A DNA stretch of 41,331 nucleotides from an uncultured Schlesneria sp. (GCA_903834925.1 CAILLA010000278.1:1-41331), one strand, 5' to 3'; counted from the stretch's first letter, positions 9,227-16,820 are shown. Made by a program: numbers and translations. The notes: generated by a model from the letters alone, not told the origin.

Positions 9227-9832
9227 CTAGCGCCACGCTCCGTGATTGTAGGACGTTGCAGGTGGGTGCCAGCCGGCACCACTCAAAAGGCCTGGGTAAC
9301 TTGAACGATATTTGACCTGGACCATGGTCCCTTGAAGTTCCCACTTTTCATGTGAACGAACGCCGAGAGGGGTCAGAATCCATCCCCCTTTAACGCGATG
9401 GTAGAACGGCGGATAAATCGCTCGGTAAGTGTGAGGATAAAGCATTTCTTGAGGAGCCAGGGCCTGGTTCGTGATCATGGTCGATCCAGCCCAGATGGGG
9501 ATATTAGGTCGTGGTGTCGGATACATGGGAGCACCCAATCGGACATATCCCTGTTGTTGCATCGGGCCAGCGTCTCCGCCAGCGGATGCACCAGCGAGAT
9601 TCGCATCGATTGGCATCGGTGGACGACAGAACTCGCCATTGCCTTGTGCATTGCGATACGACACTGGCTGAGCCATCCGATCGCGTTGCGACTCAGCGGT
9701 CACAGGTCGATTCATTGCCGGCTCTGGAACCGTTGCGAACGGATCTGAGTCTTGATCCTGAGCATGGATCGACGGCATCATTAGGGCGGATAAAACTACC
9801 GGCCAAACGGCGGCCAATTTGCGACAAAACAT
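9227..9832 (-). CDS. Secreted protein with HTYRAIYPPFY segment, first gene of operon
   Basis: A 201-residue protein. The start at 9832 is favoured over the upstream in-frame ATG because GGAGG lies just before it. A signal peptide ends near SIHAQ, followed by DQDSDPFATVPEP; the DPF string recurs at the end of the fourth gene. The C-terminal ~70 residues form a compact aromatic/basic domain (YPHTYRAIYPPFYHRVKGGW, then LTPLGVRSHEKWELQGTMV and KYRS). I recall similar strings in other planctomycetes; no function is known to me. As promoter-proximal gene of the operon it diverges from the gyrase A gene across about 290 bp. An envelope location is inferred from the signal peptide. Confidence 0.83.
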   Translation of the reverse strand: MFCRKLAAVWPVVLSALMMPSIHAQDQDSDPFATVPEPAMNRPVTAESQRDRMAQPVSYRNAQGNGEFCRPPMPIDANLAGASAGGDAGPMQQQGYVRLGAPMYPTPRPNIPIWAGSTMITNQALAPQEMLYPHTYRAIYPPFYHRVKGGWILTPLGVRSHEKWELQGTMVQVKYRSSYPGLLSGAGWHPPATSYNHGAWR

Positions 9833-10125
9833 CGAATCCCCTCCTTGGGTTGCCATCGGCAACGTGTGCCCGGCAAGACTCCCTGTTCATCCGACCTATT
9901 CGGACGATAGAACCCTAATCAATTTCGGTTCGGACCGATCGTTGAAATGAGTCATTCCCGGCTCCGAATCGTGACAGCGAAGATATTTGCAAAGGATTGC
10001 AATTTAACGGCTTAAGATCAGTTGCAGATTCTCCGCAGTCCGTGTAATTGATAGTTCCCGAAGACTTGGCTCAGACGGAAAAGTCCACCCGAATTGTGCC
10101 ATTGAACAGACAAACGGAGTTGAAA
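9833..10125. promoter_or_regulatory. Divergent promoter region between secreted-protein operon and gyrase A
   Basis: This gap must hold the promoters of both divergent units. Its most notable string is TTGCAAAGGATTGCAA (9987-10002), two copies of the 6-bp palindrome TTGCAA spaced by four bases, which could be an operator. No confident -35/-10 pair was found, so the assignment rests on position only. Confidence 0.35.
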
Positions 10126-12519
10126 TTGGCGAAACGCACGTCCGACAACGAAAACGGTGAAAAAGGCCAGGAAGCAACGGATCGGATTGAATACGTGCTC
10201 CTCAGCCAGGAAACACGTAAGCGATATTTGAACTATGCGATGTCGGTCATCATGTCGCGAGCGCTTCCCGACGTTCGCGATGGATTGAAGCCGGTCCAAA
10301 GGCGAATTCTGTATGCGATGTACGAGGATCTTCGCCTGACAGCCGACAGTAAGACGTTGAAGTGTGCGAAGATCTCCGGAACGACGATGGGTGATTACCA
10401 TCCCCACGGCGAGGGTGCGATCTACGACGCACTCGTCCGCATGGCTCAGAACTTCATGCTGCGGTATCCGTTAGTTCATGGCCAGGGAAACTTCGGCTCG
10501 ATCATGGGTCTGCCTGCCGCTGCGTCGCGTTACACCGAGGCGAAGCTGACTCAGTTAGCCGAACACCTGATTCAGGAACTGAAGTTTCAAACGGTCGACA
10601 TGCGACCGAATTACGATGGTCGCGTGAGCGAACCAGTTGTCTTGCCAGCTCGCTTTCCCAATTTGCTTGTCAACGGAGCGTCCGGCATTGCGGTGGGGAT
10701 GGCAACGAACATGCCTCCACACAATCTGGGCGAAGTAATCGCTGCCTGCATCCATTTAATCGAAAATCCGGAAGCGGAAACCAAGGATTTACTCAAGCAG
10801 ATCAAAGGACCTGATTTTCCACTCGGCGGTCGAATCGTGACAGATCGCAAGGACTTACGAGCCATCTACGAAGAAGGGCGAGGCTCAATCAAAGTTCGCG
10901 GCGAATGGATGCTGGACAAAAGCAAAAAGGCTGGCAGCGAAAACCGAGTCATTATTTACTCCATCCCTTACGGAGTCGAATCGGGTCCGCTGGCCGCAGA
11001 GATCGGAACAATTGTCAATTCACGCAAGCTGCCTCAGTTGCTCGATTCCAATGACGAAACCGACAACAAACACGACTTGCGTATTGTGCTGGATCTGAAG
11101 CCCGGTTCTGATCCGGAGCCTGTGATGACGTATCTTTTCAAGCATACTTCTCTCGAACAAAACTTCGGCTATAACGCCACGTGCCTGATTCCGGAAGAAA
11201 ACGGCTCGATGGTCCCCGCCCGGTTAAGTCTTGTGGATATCTTGCGACATTTCCTCAAGTTCCGCCTGGCGACGTTGCGAAAGCGATTCGAATTCGACCT
11301 TCGGCAACTTGAACAGCGAATTCACATCCTTGAAGGCTTCGAGATCATTTTCAATGACCTCGATCGGGCACTCAAGATCATTCGCAACAGCTCAGGGAAA
11401 CGAGATGCCTGTGACAAGCTGTTGAAAGCATTTCCGCTGCTCGACGAACCGCAGACGATGTCGATCCTGGAAATGCAGCTTTACAAAATCTCGCAACTTG
11501 AAATCGATTCGATCGTTGGTGAGCTGAACGAGAAACGAACCGAAGCCGAGAAGCTTCGTAAATTGCTCGCATCGGAAAAACGACTTTGGGGTGTGGTGAA
11601 GTCAGAACTCGAAGAACTCTCGACCAAGTTTGCCGACAAGCGCCGTACGACCATCGGCAGCAGCGAAGAAATCGTCGAATTCGATGCCAGTGTTTACATC
11701 GTCCGCGAGAACACCAATGTTGTGCTCACGCGAGAGGGCTGGGTCAAACGGGTTGGACGCCTGCAAAGCGTGGAAACCACCAGGGTCAGGGAAGGGGATG
11801 TCGTGCTGGACGTGCTTCCCGGCAGCACAGTTGACAACATCATTTATTTCACCAGTGACGGCGTTGCCTACACGCTGCCGATCGAATTGATTCCCGTTTC
11901 GTCGGGTTACGGTGAACCGATCTCCAAGCATGTGAAAATGGGAGACGGCGTGACGATCGTTGCCGCAATGACGACCGACGCGCGTTTCACTCCATCGGAT
12001 CAGGACATGGGTGAAGGGCTGCCAACTGCCCCCTATTTTTTAGCGTTGACCGCTCAAGGTCAGGTCATGCGGCTGCCTCTTGCTCCGTTTCGCACACCCT
12101 CGACGAAAGCCGGTCGCAAATACTGCCGTCCGGTCGAGGGAGACCGCGTGGTCTGGGTCGAACTCGTTCGGGACGCGACATCAATGTTCGTCGCGACAAA
12201 ACAAGCACGAGTGATTCATTTCTCGATCGACGAAGTTCCGATCTTGTCCGGGGCAGGCAAGGGGGTTCGAGGGATCAAGCTGTCTGATCCCAAAGATGAA
12301 GTCCTCGGTGCGGCTCAGATGGCTCGCCCCAGTGACTGCTTACGAGTTCAATCATCCGCAGAAAAATTGCTGGTTTTCGGACAGATGAAGTACGAACTGA
12401 CGGCCCGCGGAGGAAAAGGGATTCGAGCAGCTCAAAGAAGCACATTCACAGAAATCGTCCGCCCAGACATCATTCTGGTGGACTGGGCCACGATCGAAGC
12501 AGAGAAGGGCAGCAGCTAA
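10126..12519 (+). CDS. gyrA: DNA gyrase/topoisomerase IV subunit A (type IIA topoisomerase)
   Basis: The breakage-reunion subunit of a type IIA topoisomerase, which cuts and rejoins DNA through an active-site tyrosine. The catalytic Tyr lies in AASRYTEAKL (codon at 10531), after HGQGNFGSIMGLP; the usual GDxxAAMRYTE context is altered. The winged-helix region is GDYHPHGEGAIYD. The C-terminal third has the beta-pinwheel repeats of GyrA/ParC and ends near a partial GyrA-box-like ARGGKGIR, without the usual QRR lead. It may therefore be either a gyrase or a topoisomerase IV subunit; the pairing with a GyrB-type gene does not decide this. Start: the frame is open from a TTG at 10048 (823 codons), but GGAG at 10116 sits six bases before the TTG at 10126, used here; neither start is certain. 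Confidence 0.9.
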   Translation: MAKRTSDNENGEKGQEATDRIEYVLLSQETRKRYLNYAMSVIMSRALPDVRDGLKPVQRRILYAMYEDLRLTADSKTLKCAKISGTTMGDYHPHGEGAIYDALVRMAQNFMLRYPLVHGQGNFGSIMGLPAAASRYTEAKLTQLAEHLIQELKFQTVDMRPNYDGRVSEPVVLPARFPNLLVNGASGIAVGMATNMPPHNLGEVIAACIHLIENPEAETKDLLKQIKGPDFPLGGRIVTDRKDLRAIYEEGRGSIKVRGEWMLDKSKKAGSENRVIIYSIPYGVESGPLAAEIGTIVNSRKLPQLLDSNDETDNKHDLRIVLDLKPGSDPEPVMTYLFKHTSLEQNFGYNATCLIPEENGSMVPARLSLVDILRHFLKFRLATLRKRFEFDLRQLEQRIHILEGFEIIFNDLDRALKIIRNSSGKRDACDKLLKAFPLLDEPQTMSILEMQLYKISQLEIDSIVGELNEKRTEAEKLRKLLASEKRLWGVVKSELEELSTKFADKRRTTIGSSEEIVEFDASVYIVRENTNVVLTREGWVKRVGRLQSVETTRVREGDVVLDVLPGSTVDNIIYFTSDGVAYTLPIELIPVSSGYGEPISKHVKMGDGVTIVAAMTTDARFTPSDQDMGEGLPTAPYFLALTAQGQVMRLPLAPFRTPSTKAGRKYCRPVEGDRVVWVELVRDATSMFVATKQARVIHFSIDEVPILSGAGKGVRGIKLSDPKDEVLGAAQMARPSDCLRVQSSAEKLLVFGQMKYELTARGGKGIRAAQRSTFTEIVRPDIILVDWATIEAEKGSS

Positions 12520-12535
12520 AAACAAAACAGGCGAG

Positions 12536-12555
12536 CCGGGGGTGTCAACCCCCGG
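12536..12555 (+). terminator. Hairpin just after gyrase A
   Basis: CCGGGGGT, GTCA loop, ACCCCCGG: an 8-bp GC-rich stem 16 bp beyond the stop codon, followed by ATTCTTCT. It fits a weak intrinsic terminator or mRNA 3'-end structure between the A and B subunit genes. Confidence 0.55.
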
Positions 12556-12669
12556 ATTCTTCTCCGGCTTTAAAGGGAGGGCGAGGCTGGCCAGATGAAA
12601 CGAACAGAATATGGGATATTTGCGTTTTTGGAGTCGATGCGTTTTTTGGAACAGAAAGCAACGATCATG

Positions 12670-12770
12670 GGTGCCACGGTTTTACCGTCTTCGGTAAGGC
12701 CGTGCTCTTCGGACACGTTATCAACTATTGAAGACACGGCTTTACCGAAGACGGTAAAACCGTGGCACCC
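12670..12770. repeat. Two dispersed palindromes facing each other between gyrA and gyrB
   Basis: Palindromes at 12675-12704 and 12735-12764 each have 13-bp CACGG-type stems with a four-base TCTT or AAGA loop. The second is an almost exact reverse complement of the first, including the GTGCC and GCTCTTC/GAAGAC edges. The ~100-bp unit is therefore a large inverted repeat of two small hairpins. The imperfect stem positions are T opposite G in the first and C opposite A in the second; both become G-U pairs when read on the strand showing GTGCCACGG first. A separate 13-bp direct repeat, AGTTTTGACCGTT, occurs at 12773-12785 and 12823-12835. Confidence 0.75.
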
Positions 12771-12919
12771 CGAGTTTTGACCGTTATTCCAGTCATAATG
12801 CACAACAGTTTTTCCCTACGACAGTTTTGACCGTTTCATTCGATCAGGGTGATCCCTTTCCCGATGCAATCTCTTCGCGGAGTGCGAAGAAACAAAACGT
12901 TAGAACAACGGAAGTGTTT

Positions 12920-14830
12920 ATGTCCAACGCCGAATACACATCAAAAGATATCGAAGTCCTGGAAGGTCTCGAACACGTTCGCATGCGGCCTTCCATGTAT
13001 ATTGGTGGAACCGATTCCCGCGGGCTGCACCATTTATTGTGGGAAATCCTCGACAACAGCGTCGATGAACACCTTGCAGGACATTGCACGGAAATTATCG
13101 TGACTCTGCACAAAGACGGTTCATCGTGTACCGTTGAAGACAACGGGCGCGGGATTCCCGTCGATACTCACCCGAAGACGAAAAAATCGACACTTGAAAC
13201 CGTTTTGACAACGCTCAACGCTGGTGGAAAGTTCAGCAGCCAGGCCTACGCCCGTAGCGGGGGATTGCACGGCGTCGGTTCGTCCGTCACGAATGCACTG
13301 TCGAGTGAAATGGTCGCGACGGTCTATCGTGACGGTTACGAGTGGTCACAGCGATACAAGCGGGGCAAACCAACCACGCCTGTCAAACAAGTCAAACCGT
13401 TTCGAGGCCGAGGCACGACGATCTTCTTTCGGCCCGACGAAGAGATTTTTTCGAAAACAACCTTCAATGCTGACACAATCCGTCAGCATATGGAAGATAT
13501 TGCTTACATTCACGCCGGTTTAAAACTTGTCTTCAATGACGAAGCCAAGAAAGAAAAGTACGAATTCCTGTACCCGAACGGGATTGTTGCATATCTCGAT
13601 AAGATCCTCGCCGAAGGACAAAAGAAATCGATTCACGAGCAGGCCTTTTCGGCCACACGTGACGATGCTGGCGTGAAAATCGAAGCGGTCCTTCGCTGGA
13701 CCGAGGCCACCGATGAGCAGGTTCGCAGCTACGTGAATGGAATCCGTACTCATGCTGGTGGAACTCACGAATCCGGTTTTCGTTCCGCCATTGCGAAAGC
13801 AGTGCGTAACTATATCGAAGTTCACGACATCAAGATCAAAGGGGTTGTGATTGAAAACTCCGACATTCGTGAAGGGGTGCTCGCGATTCTGTCCGTCTTC
13901 CTCTCGAACCCGATGTTCCAAGGGCAAACGAAAGAAAAACTGAATAATCCCGAGATGACTGCTGCGGTGGAAGGAATGATCCGTCCGGCGCTCGAAACCT
14001 GGCTGAACAACAATCCCACGATTGCTGATGCGGTGGTTGGAAGAATCGTGCTCGCCGCACGAGCTCGCCAGGCGAGCCGCGAAGCAGCAACCGAAGTCCG
14101 GCGCAAGTCGCCAACATCACGCAGAACAAGCCTTCCCGGCAAACTTCTCGATTGCCGAGCCACGAACCCCGCCGAAGCGGAACTGTTCATCGTCGAAGGT
14201 CAGTCCGCAGGTGGAACAGCCGGAATGGGTCGCGACAGCCGAACCCAGGCCATCCTTCCGTTACGCGGCAAAATCCTGAACACGGAATCACTGGCCACCA
14301 GCAAGATTCTTGAAAGCCAGGAAATCAAAGATCTTGTCGAAACACTGGGAACGGGACTCGGCCCCAATTTCGACATTCATCTTCTGCGCTACGACAAAGT
14401 CATCCTGATGATGGATGCTGATAGCGACGGCTACCACATCAGCACGTTGTTATTGACCTTTTTCTTCCGGCACATGCGAGACCTGATCACCAACAGAAAG
14501 CTCTATCTCGCTCAACCGCCGCTGTATCGAATTCAGGTTGGCACACAGATCATGTACGCACAGGATGACGCACACAAGGAAGAAATCCTGGCCGGACTAC
14601 CCGCCAACCGCAAACCCGAGATTGGTCGGTTCAAGGGTCTGGGCGAGATGACGGCAACGCAATTGAAAGAGACAACGCTCGACCCGAAGACACGCACGTT
14701 ATTGGCGGTCGATATCGACAGCCTCGTGGAAGCAGACCAGACGTTCTCGCAGCTACTCGGAAAAGATGCCAGCGAGCGTTATCGAATCATCATGAGCGAT
14801 GCGAATCTTGTTGATGACTTGGATGTCTAA
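12920..14830 (+). CDS. gyrB: DNA gyrase/topoisomerase IV subunit B (GHKL ATPase)
   Basis: A 636-residue ATPase subunit that pairs with the A subunit upstream to drive strand passage. The GHKL ATPase domain has EILDNSVDEHLAG (the N-box Glu/Asn region), DNGRGIPVD and GGLHGVGSSVTNALS. The TOPRIM part has the metal-binding Glu426 and the Asp cluster at 499/501/503 (DADSDG), close to E. coli numbering 424/498/500/502. Length resembles the short Gram-positive-type GyrB or ParE, without the E. coli insertion. The normally EGDSAGG motif reads EGQSAGG. GGAAG before the ATG at 12920 and the family start MSNAEYTSKDIEVLEGLEHV favour this start; 31 further in-frame codons upstream are probably leader. The 400-bp gap to gyrA carries palindromic repeats, so co-transcription is possible but not certain. 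Confidence 0.92.
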   Translation: MSNAEYTSKDIEVLEGLEHVRMRPSMYIGGTDSRGLHHLLWEILDNSVDEHLAGHCTEIIVTLHKDGSSCTVEDNGRGIPVDTHPKTKKSTLETVLTTLNAGGKFSSQAYARSGGLHGVGSSVTNALSSEMVATVYRDGYEWSQRYKRGKPTTPVKQVKPFRGRGTTIFFRPDEEIFSKTTFNADTIRQHMEDIAYIHAGLKLVFNDEAKKEKYEFLYPNGIVAYLDKILAEGQKKSIHEQAFSATRDDAGVKIEAVLRWTEATDEQVRSYVNGIRTHAGGTHESGFRSAIAKAVRNYIEVHDIKIKGVVIENSDIREGVLAILSVFLSNPMFQGQTKEKLNNPEMTAAVEGMIRPALETWLNNNPTIADAVVGRIVLAARARQASREAATEVRRKSPTSRRTSLPGKLLDCRATNPAEAELFIVEGQSAGGTAGMGRDSRTQAILPLRGKILNTESLATSKILESQEIKDLVETLGTGLGPNFDIHLLRYDKVILMMDADSDGYHISTLLLTFFFRHMRDLITNRKLYLAQPPLYRIQVGTQIMYAQDDAHKEEILAGLPANRKPEIGRFKGLGEMTATQLKETTLDPKTRTLLAVDIDSLVEADQTFSQLLGKDASERYRIIMSDANLVDDLDV

Positions 14831-14859
14831 CCGTTCGTGAGCCTTTTAAATGAATGTGC

Positions 14860-14889
14860 CACTGCTTGACCGTCTTCGGTCAAGCAGTG
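14860..14889. repeat. Dispersed palindrome, CACTGC-type, copy 4
   Basis: A perfect 13-bp stem (CACTGCTTGACCG) with a TCTT loop, preceded by GTGC and followed by CTCTTTG. It lies 30 bp beyond the gyrB stop, where it could act as a terminator, although the run of T after it is short. Confidence 0.75.
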
Positions 14890-14913
14890 CTCTTTGATCG
14901 ATCGAGCGAGAAG

Positions 14914-14945
14914 CCACTGCTTCTGCGAAGACTCCGAAGCAGTGG
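14914..14945. repeat. Dispersed palindrome, variant inner stem, copy 5
   Basis: A ten-bp outer stem (CCACTGCTTC) encloses an interior that pairs only partly, with loop AAGA, followed by CACAA. The outer edges place it in the same family as the preceding copy, in opposite orientation; the inner stem is imperfect. Confidence 0.55.
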
Positions 14946-14960
14946 CACAAAAGAGAACCC

Positions 14961-15018
14961 TCATTTTCTCGTTCACAAGCTCCGGCTTGGGAACGTTTCT
15001 TTCCGAAGCTCCGCTTCG
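14961..15018. repeat. Double-hairpin repeat, copy A
   Basis: TCATTTTCTCGTTCACAAGC begins a block of two hairpins. The first has arms around CAAGC/GCTTG with a TCCG-type centre; the second is CGAAGCTCCGCTTCG. A second copy in the same orientation lies at 15898-15957, so the two flank the monohaem cytochrome gene and the inverted-repeat element. Confidence 0.7.
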
Positions 15019-15068
15019 AGGAAGCGGATTCGTGGCGTTGGTTTCCAGTCTGGACGCGGTTTTTGCAT

Positions 15069-15093
15069 CAGCGGCTTGAAGCCGCTGCTACGG
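15069..15093. repeat. AAGCC-type palindrome with CTACGG tail
   Basis: CAGCGGCTT and AAGCCGCTG are perfect 9-bp arms around a single G, followed by CTACGG. The shape and tail match the palindromes at 6637-6657 and 37520-37547, whose stems are GGGCT-type rather than GCGGCTT-type. Confidence 0.6.
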
Positions 15094-15117
15094 TGTGTGA
15101 ATCGCACTGCAACTCGA

Positions 15118-15289
15118 CCAAAGTAGCCATCATCGCTCCGCGTGATGAGCATTGTTCGAGAACCCTCCGTATAACAATCCGCGTGTTTTCAAGAAAGTAT
15201 TCAAAAACAGTCTTTGCCCCGAAGCTAAGGCAACGTTTGGATCGTTTCCGACGCATGCTCATCACGCGGAGCGATGATGGCAACTTTGG
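15118..15289. mobile_element. MITE-like inverted-repeat element, copy 2 (intact)
   Basis: Terminal inverted repeats at 15118-15152 and 15255-15289 match at 34 of 35 positions (CCAAAGT[A/T]GCCATCATCG and onward). The ~100-bp interior is AT-richer and aligns well with that of the interrupted copy at 6428-6721. There is no ORF and no clear target-site duplication. The size, long terminal repeats and multicopy state fit a miniature inverted-repeat transposable element or a REP-like unit. Confidence 0.7.
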
Positions 15290-15486
15290 AAGAAATCTTG
15301 GAACTCAAAGACGTCCGATGCCATGGCACCGAGTCCTAATCGGAAGTTTGACATAGCACTAACCACTGGGGTGCGGTGACTTTGACGGCTCACCACGTTA
15401 GATTTGCCGGGGCAGGGGATGGCCGATGGATGACGCCCCCTGGTTCCCGGACTGGGGAAAACGAACCGTACAAAAAGGAAATGTTG

Positions 15487-15894
15487 ATGAAATTGCAATC
15501 CGCGTTGTTGTCAGTCGTGTTGTGTGTATTCTGCGCCGGGAGTGCCAACGCATTCCCACCGATGCCAGGCTACTTAAAGGACGGCTACAAGGATGACAAG
15601 AACTACAAGTCATTCCTCGAAACGGTTGATGGGCTGAAGATGAAATGCGACGTGTGCCATAAGCCAGGCGCCGACAAAAAAGGGAAGGGCCACGGCCTGA
15701 ACGATTTCGGGAAGGTCTATCACGATCGATTCAAGCCAAAGGATTTCCAGGCCGCTGACAAAGAGAAGAAGACGGACGAAGCATTGAAGATCTTCAAAGC
15801 CGCCTGGGAAAAATCGATCACAGAAAAGAACGCCGACGGCAAAGTCTATTTCGACCTGATCAAAGAAGGCAAACTTCCCGGTAAGAACGACTGA
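15487..15894 (+). CDS. Small secreted monohaem c-type cytochrome
   Basis: A 135-residue protein with a signal peptide (MKLQSALLSVVLCVFCAGSA, cleavage near NAF) and a single CDVCH haem motif at residue 54. Lys-rich helices follow, with a YHDRFKPKDF segment and a LIKEGKLPGKND tail. It is about the size of a class I cytochrome c, but only one haem site is visible and the distal Met ligand is not obvious. A periplasmic electron-carrier role is inferred. AAGGAA seven bases before the ATG at 15487 supports this start; an ATG two codons upstream lies directly on that site, and 35 more upstream codons are non-coding in appearance. The gene stands alone between repeat blocks (double-hairpin copies on both sides). 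Confidence 0.82.
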   Translation: MKLQSALLSVVLCVFCAGSANAFPPMPGYLKDGYKDDKNYKSFLETVDGLKMKCDVCHKPGADKKGKGHGLNDFGKVYHDRFKPKDFQAADKEKKTDEALKIFKAAWEKSITEKNADGKVYFDLIKEGKLPGKND

Positions 15895-15897
15895 GCA

Positions 15898-15957
15898 TCA
15901 TTTTGCTCGTTCCCAAGCTCCCGCTTGGGAACGCTTCTTTTCGAAGCTCCGCTTCGT
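15898..15957. repeat. Double-hairpin repeat, copy B
   Basis: It begins four bases after the cytochrome stop. CGTTCCCAAGC and GCTTGGGAACG form an 11-bp stem, then CGAAGC and GCTTCG form a second hairpin. About nine in ten bases match copy A at 14961-15018. It may serve as the terminator of the cytochrome gene. Confidence 0.72.
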
Positions 15958-16131
15958 AGCCGCAGATACGAAACCGCCGCACGTGTCGAACAAAATAGCC
16001 ACGTCGGTGTCCGTGGACGGCCCGTGAACGTAATGGTCACACCTCATCGCAAACAATCCGTGACAAGGCGGTTAGCTGGGTCTTACCTTGGCCGGATCAT
16101 CGTTGCGCTAGTTCTGATCGTTGTCGTTTAA

Positions 16132-16299
16132 GCGACGTTTATTTGGCTGAGCGTCGTGTTCACTGATGCCGGACTCGAAACTTTGAAAACGATGACGAAC
16201 CTCAGGGACGTCCGTCTTAATCATACGCAAACGACTCCACAAGGAAGAGAAATGCTGCGGAAGGGGTTGCCGTATTGCAACGTCCAAACGAATCCGTGA
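16132..16299 (+). pseudogene. Remnant of a leucine-rich-repeat protein (C-terminal end)
   Basis: Reading from 16132, the frame gives ATFIWLSVVF followed by TDAGLETLKTMTNLRDVRLN and a tail with MLRKGLPYCNVQTNP before a TGA at 16297-16299. The TDAGLxxLxxLxxLxxLxL unit and a closing KxLPxCxV string are characteristic of planctomycete leucine-rich-repeat proteins. Only one repeat plus the C-terminal cap remains, preceded by a TAA at 16129-16131 and no plausible start. It looks like the tail of a decayed or truncated gene rather than a functional one. Confidence 0.65.
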
Positions 16300-16400
16300 C
16301 CCATCGATCAGCGCGATCTGGATGTGCTACTCATTACGCTCTGTACCGACTCTCATCGATCTGATTTTACGCGGTCCGAGTGATCTACTCGACGTTTTGG

Positions 16401-16820
16401 TCATAATGAGTCGAGCGGAATGATTGGGAACTGAGTTCCCAAATTCGCAATCAGCCGTTGATCGGCAGTGACGAGTTCACATCCTTCGCGTTCCGCCAAC
16501 GCCACATACAAGCAATCGTATACGCCGATCTGCGCCAGTGTGGCGATCTCAACTGCCCTGCTCAAATAGGGAAGGTAGGGAAATAGCTCAGGTGGGTAAG
16601 TGAGCAGGCGTGCTAGCCGGACTTCGGCTTCGCCAGGCAGCAGAAGTTTTCGTCGTTCCGCTTTAGTCAGCGCATGTGCAACTTCAACGGGGAAGGTATC
16701 AGGGGCGATGAGTTCATGTCTGTGATTCCTGAAATCGGTTTCCAATGCCAATGCTTTGGCCGGGTCGAGTTCGGGTAACACGAACTTGACGGCGACGGAT
16801 GCATCAAGAACGTATCTCAT
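16401..16820 (-). CDS. PIN-domain ribonuclease, VapC-like toxin
   Basis: A 139-residue PIN-fold protein, probably a Mg-dependent RNase toxin of a type II pair. The acidic residues expected at the active site are present: Asp6 (VLDASVA), Glu46 (VEVAHAL), Asp102 (VYDCLYVALA) and Asp120 (TADQRL). Its start overlaps the stop of the upstream antitoxin gene by the four bases ATGA, the usual sign of translational coupling in such pairs. The active site is intact, unlike the second toxin remnant near 19.5 kb. The RNA target is unknown. Confidence 0.88.
   Translation of the reverse strand: MRYVLDASVAVKFVLPELDPAKALALETDFRNHRHELIAPDTFPVEVAHALTKAERRKLLLPGEAEVRLARLLTYPPELFPYLPYLSRAVEIATLAQIGVYDCLYVALAEREGCELVTADQRLIANLGTQFPIIPLDSL

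Noticed and set aside
12670-15093. Clustered palindromes considered as a CRISPR array
   Set aside because: The units are few, irregularly spaced, in both orientations and differ in sequence; there are no cas genes.
15118-15289. Target-site duplication at the intact inverted-repeat element
   Set aside because: Flanks read CTCGA on the left and AAGAA on the right; no matching duplication of 2 to 9 bp can be claimed.
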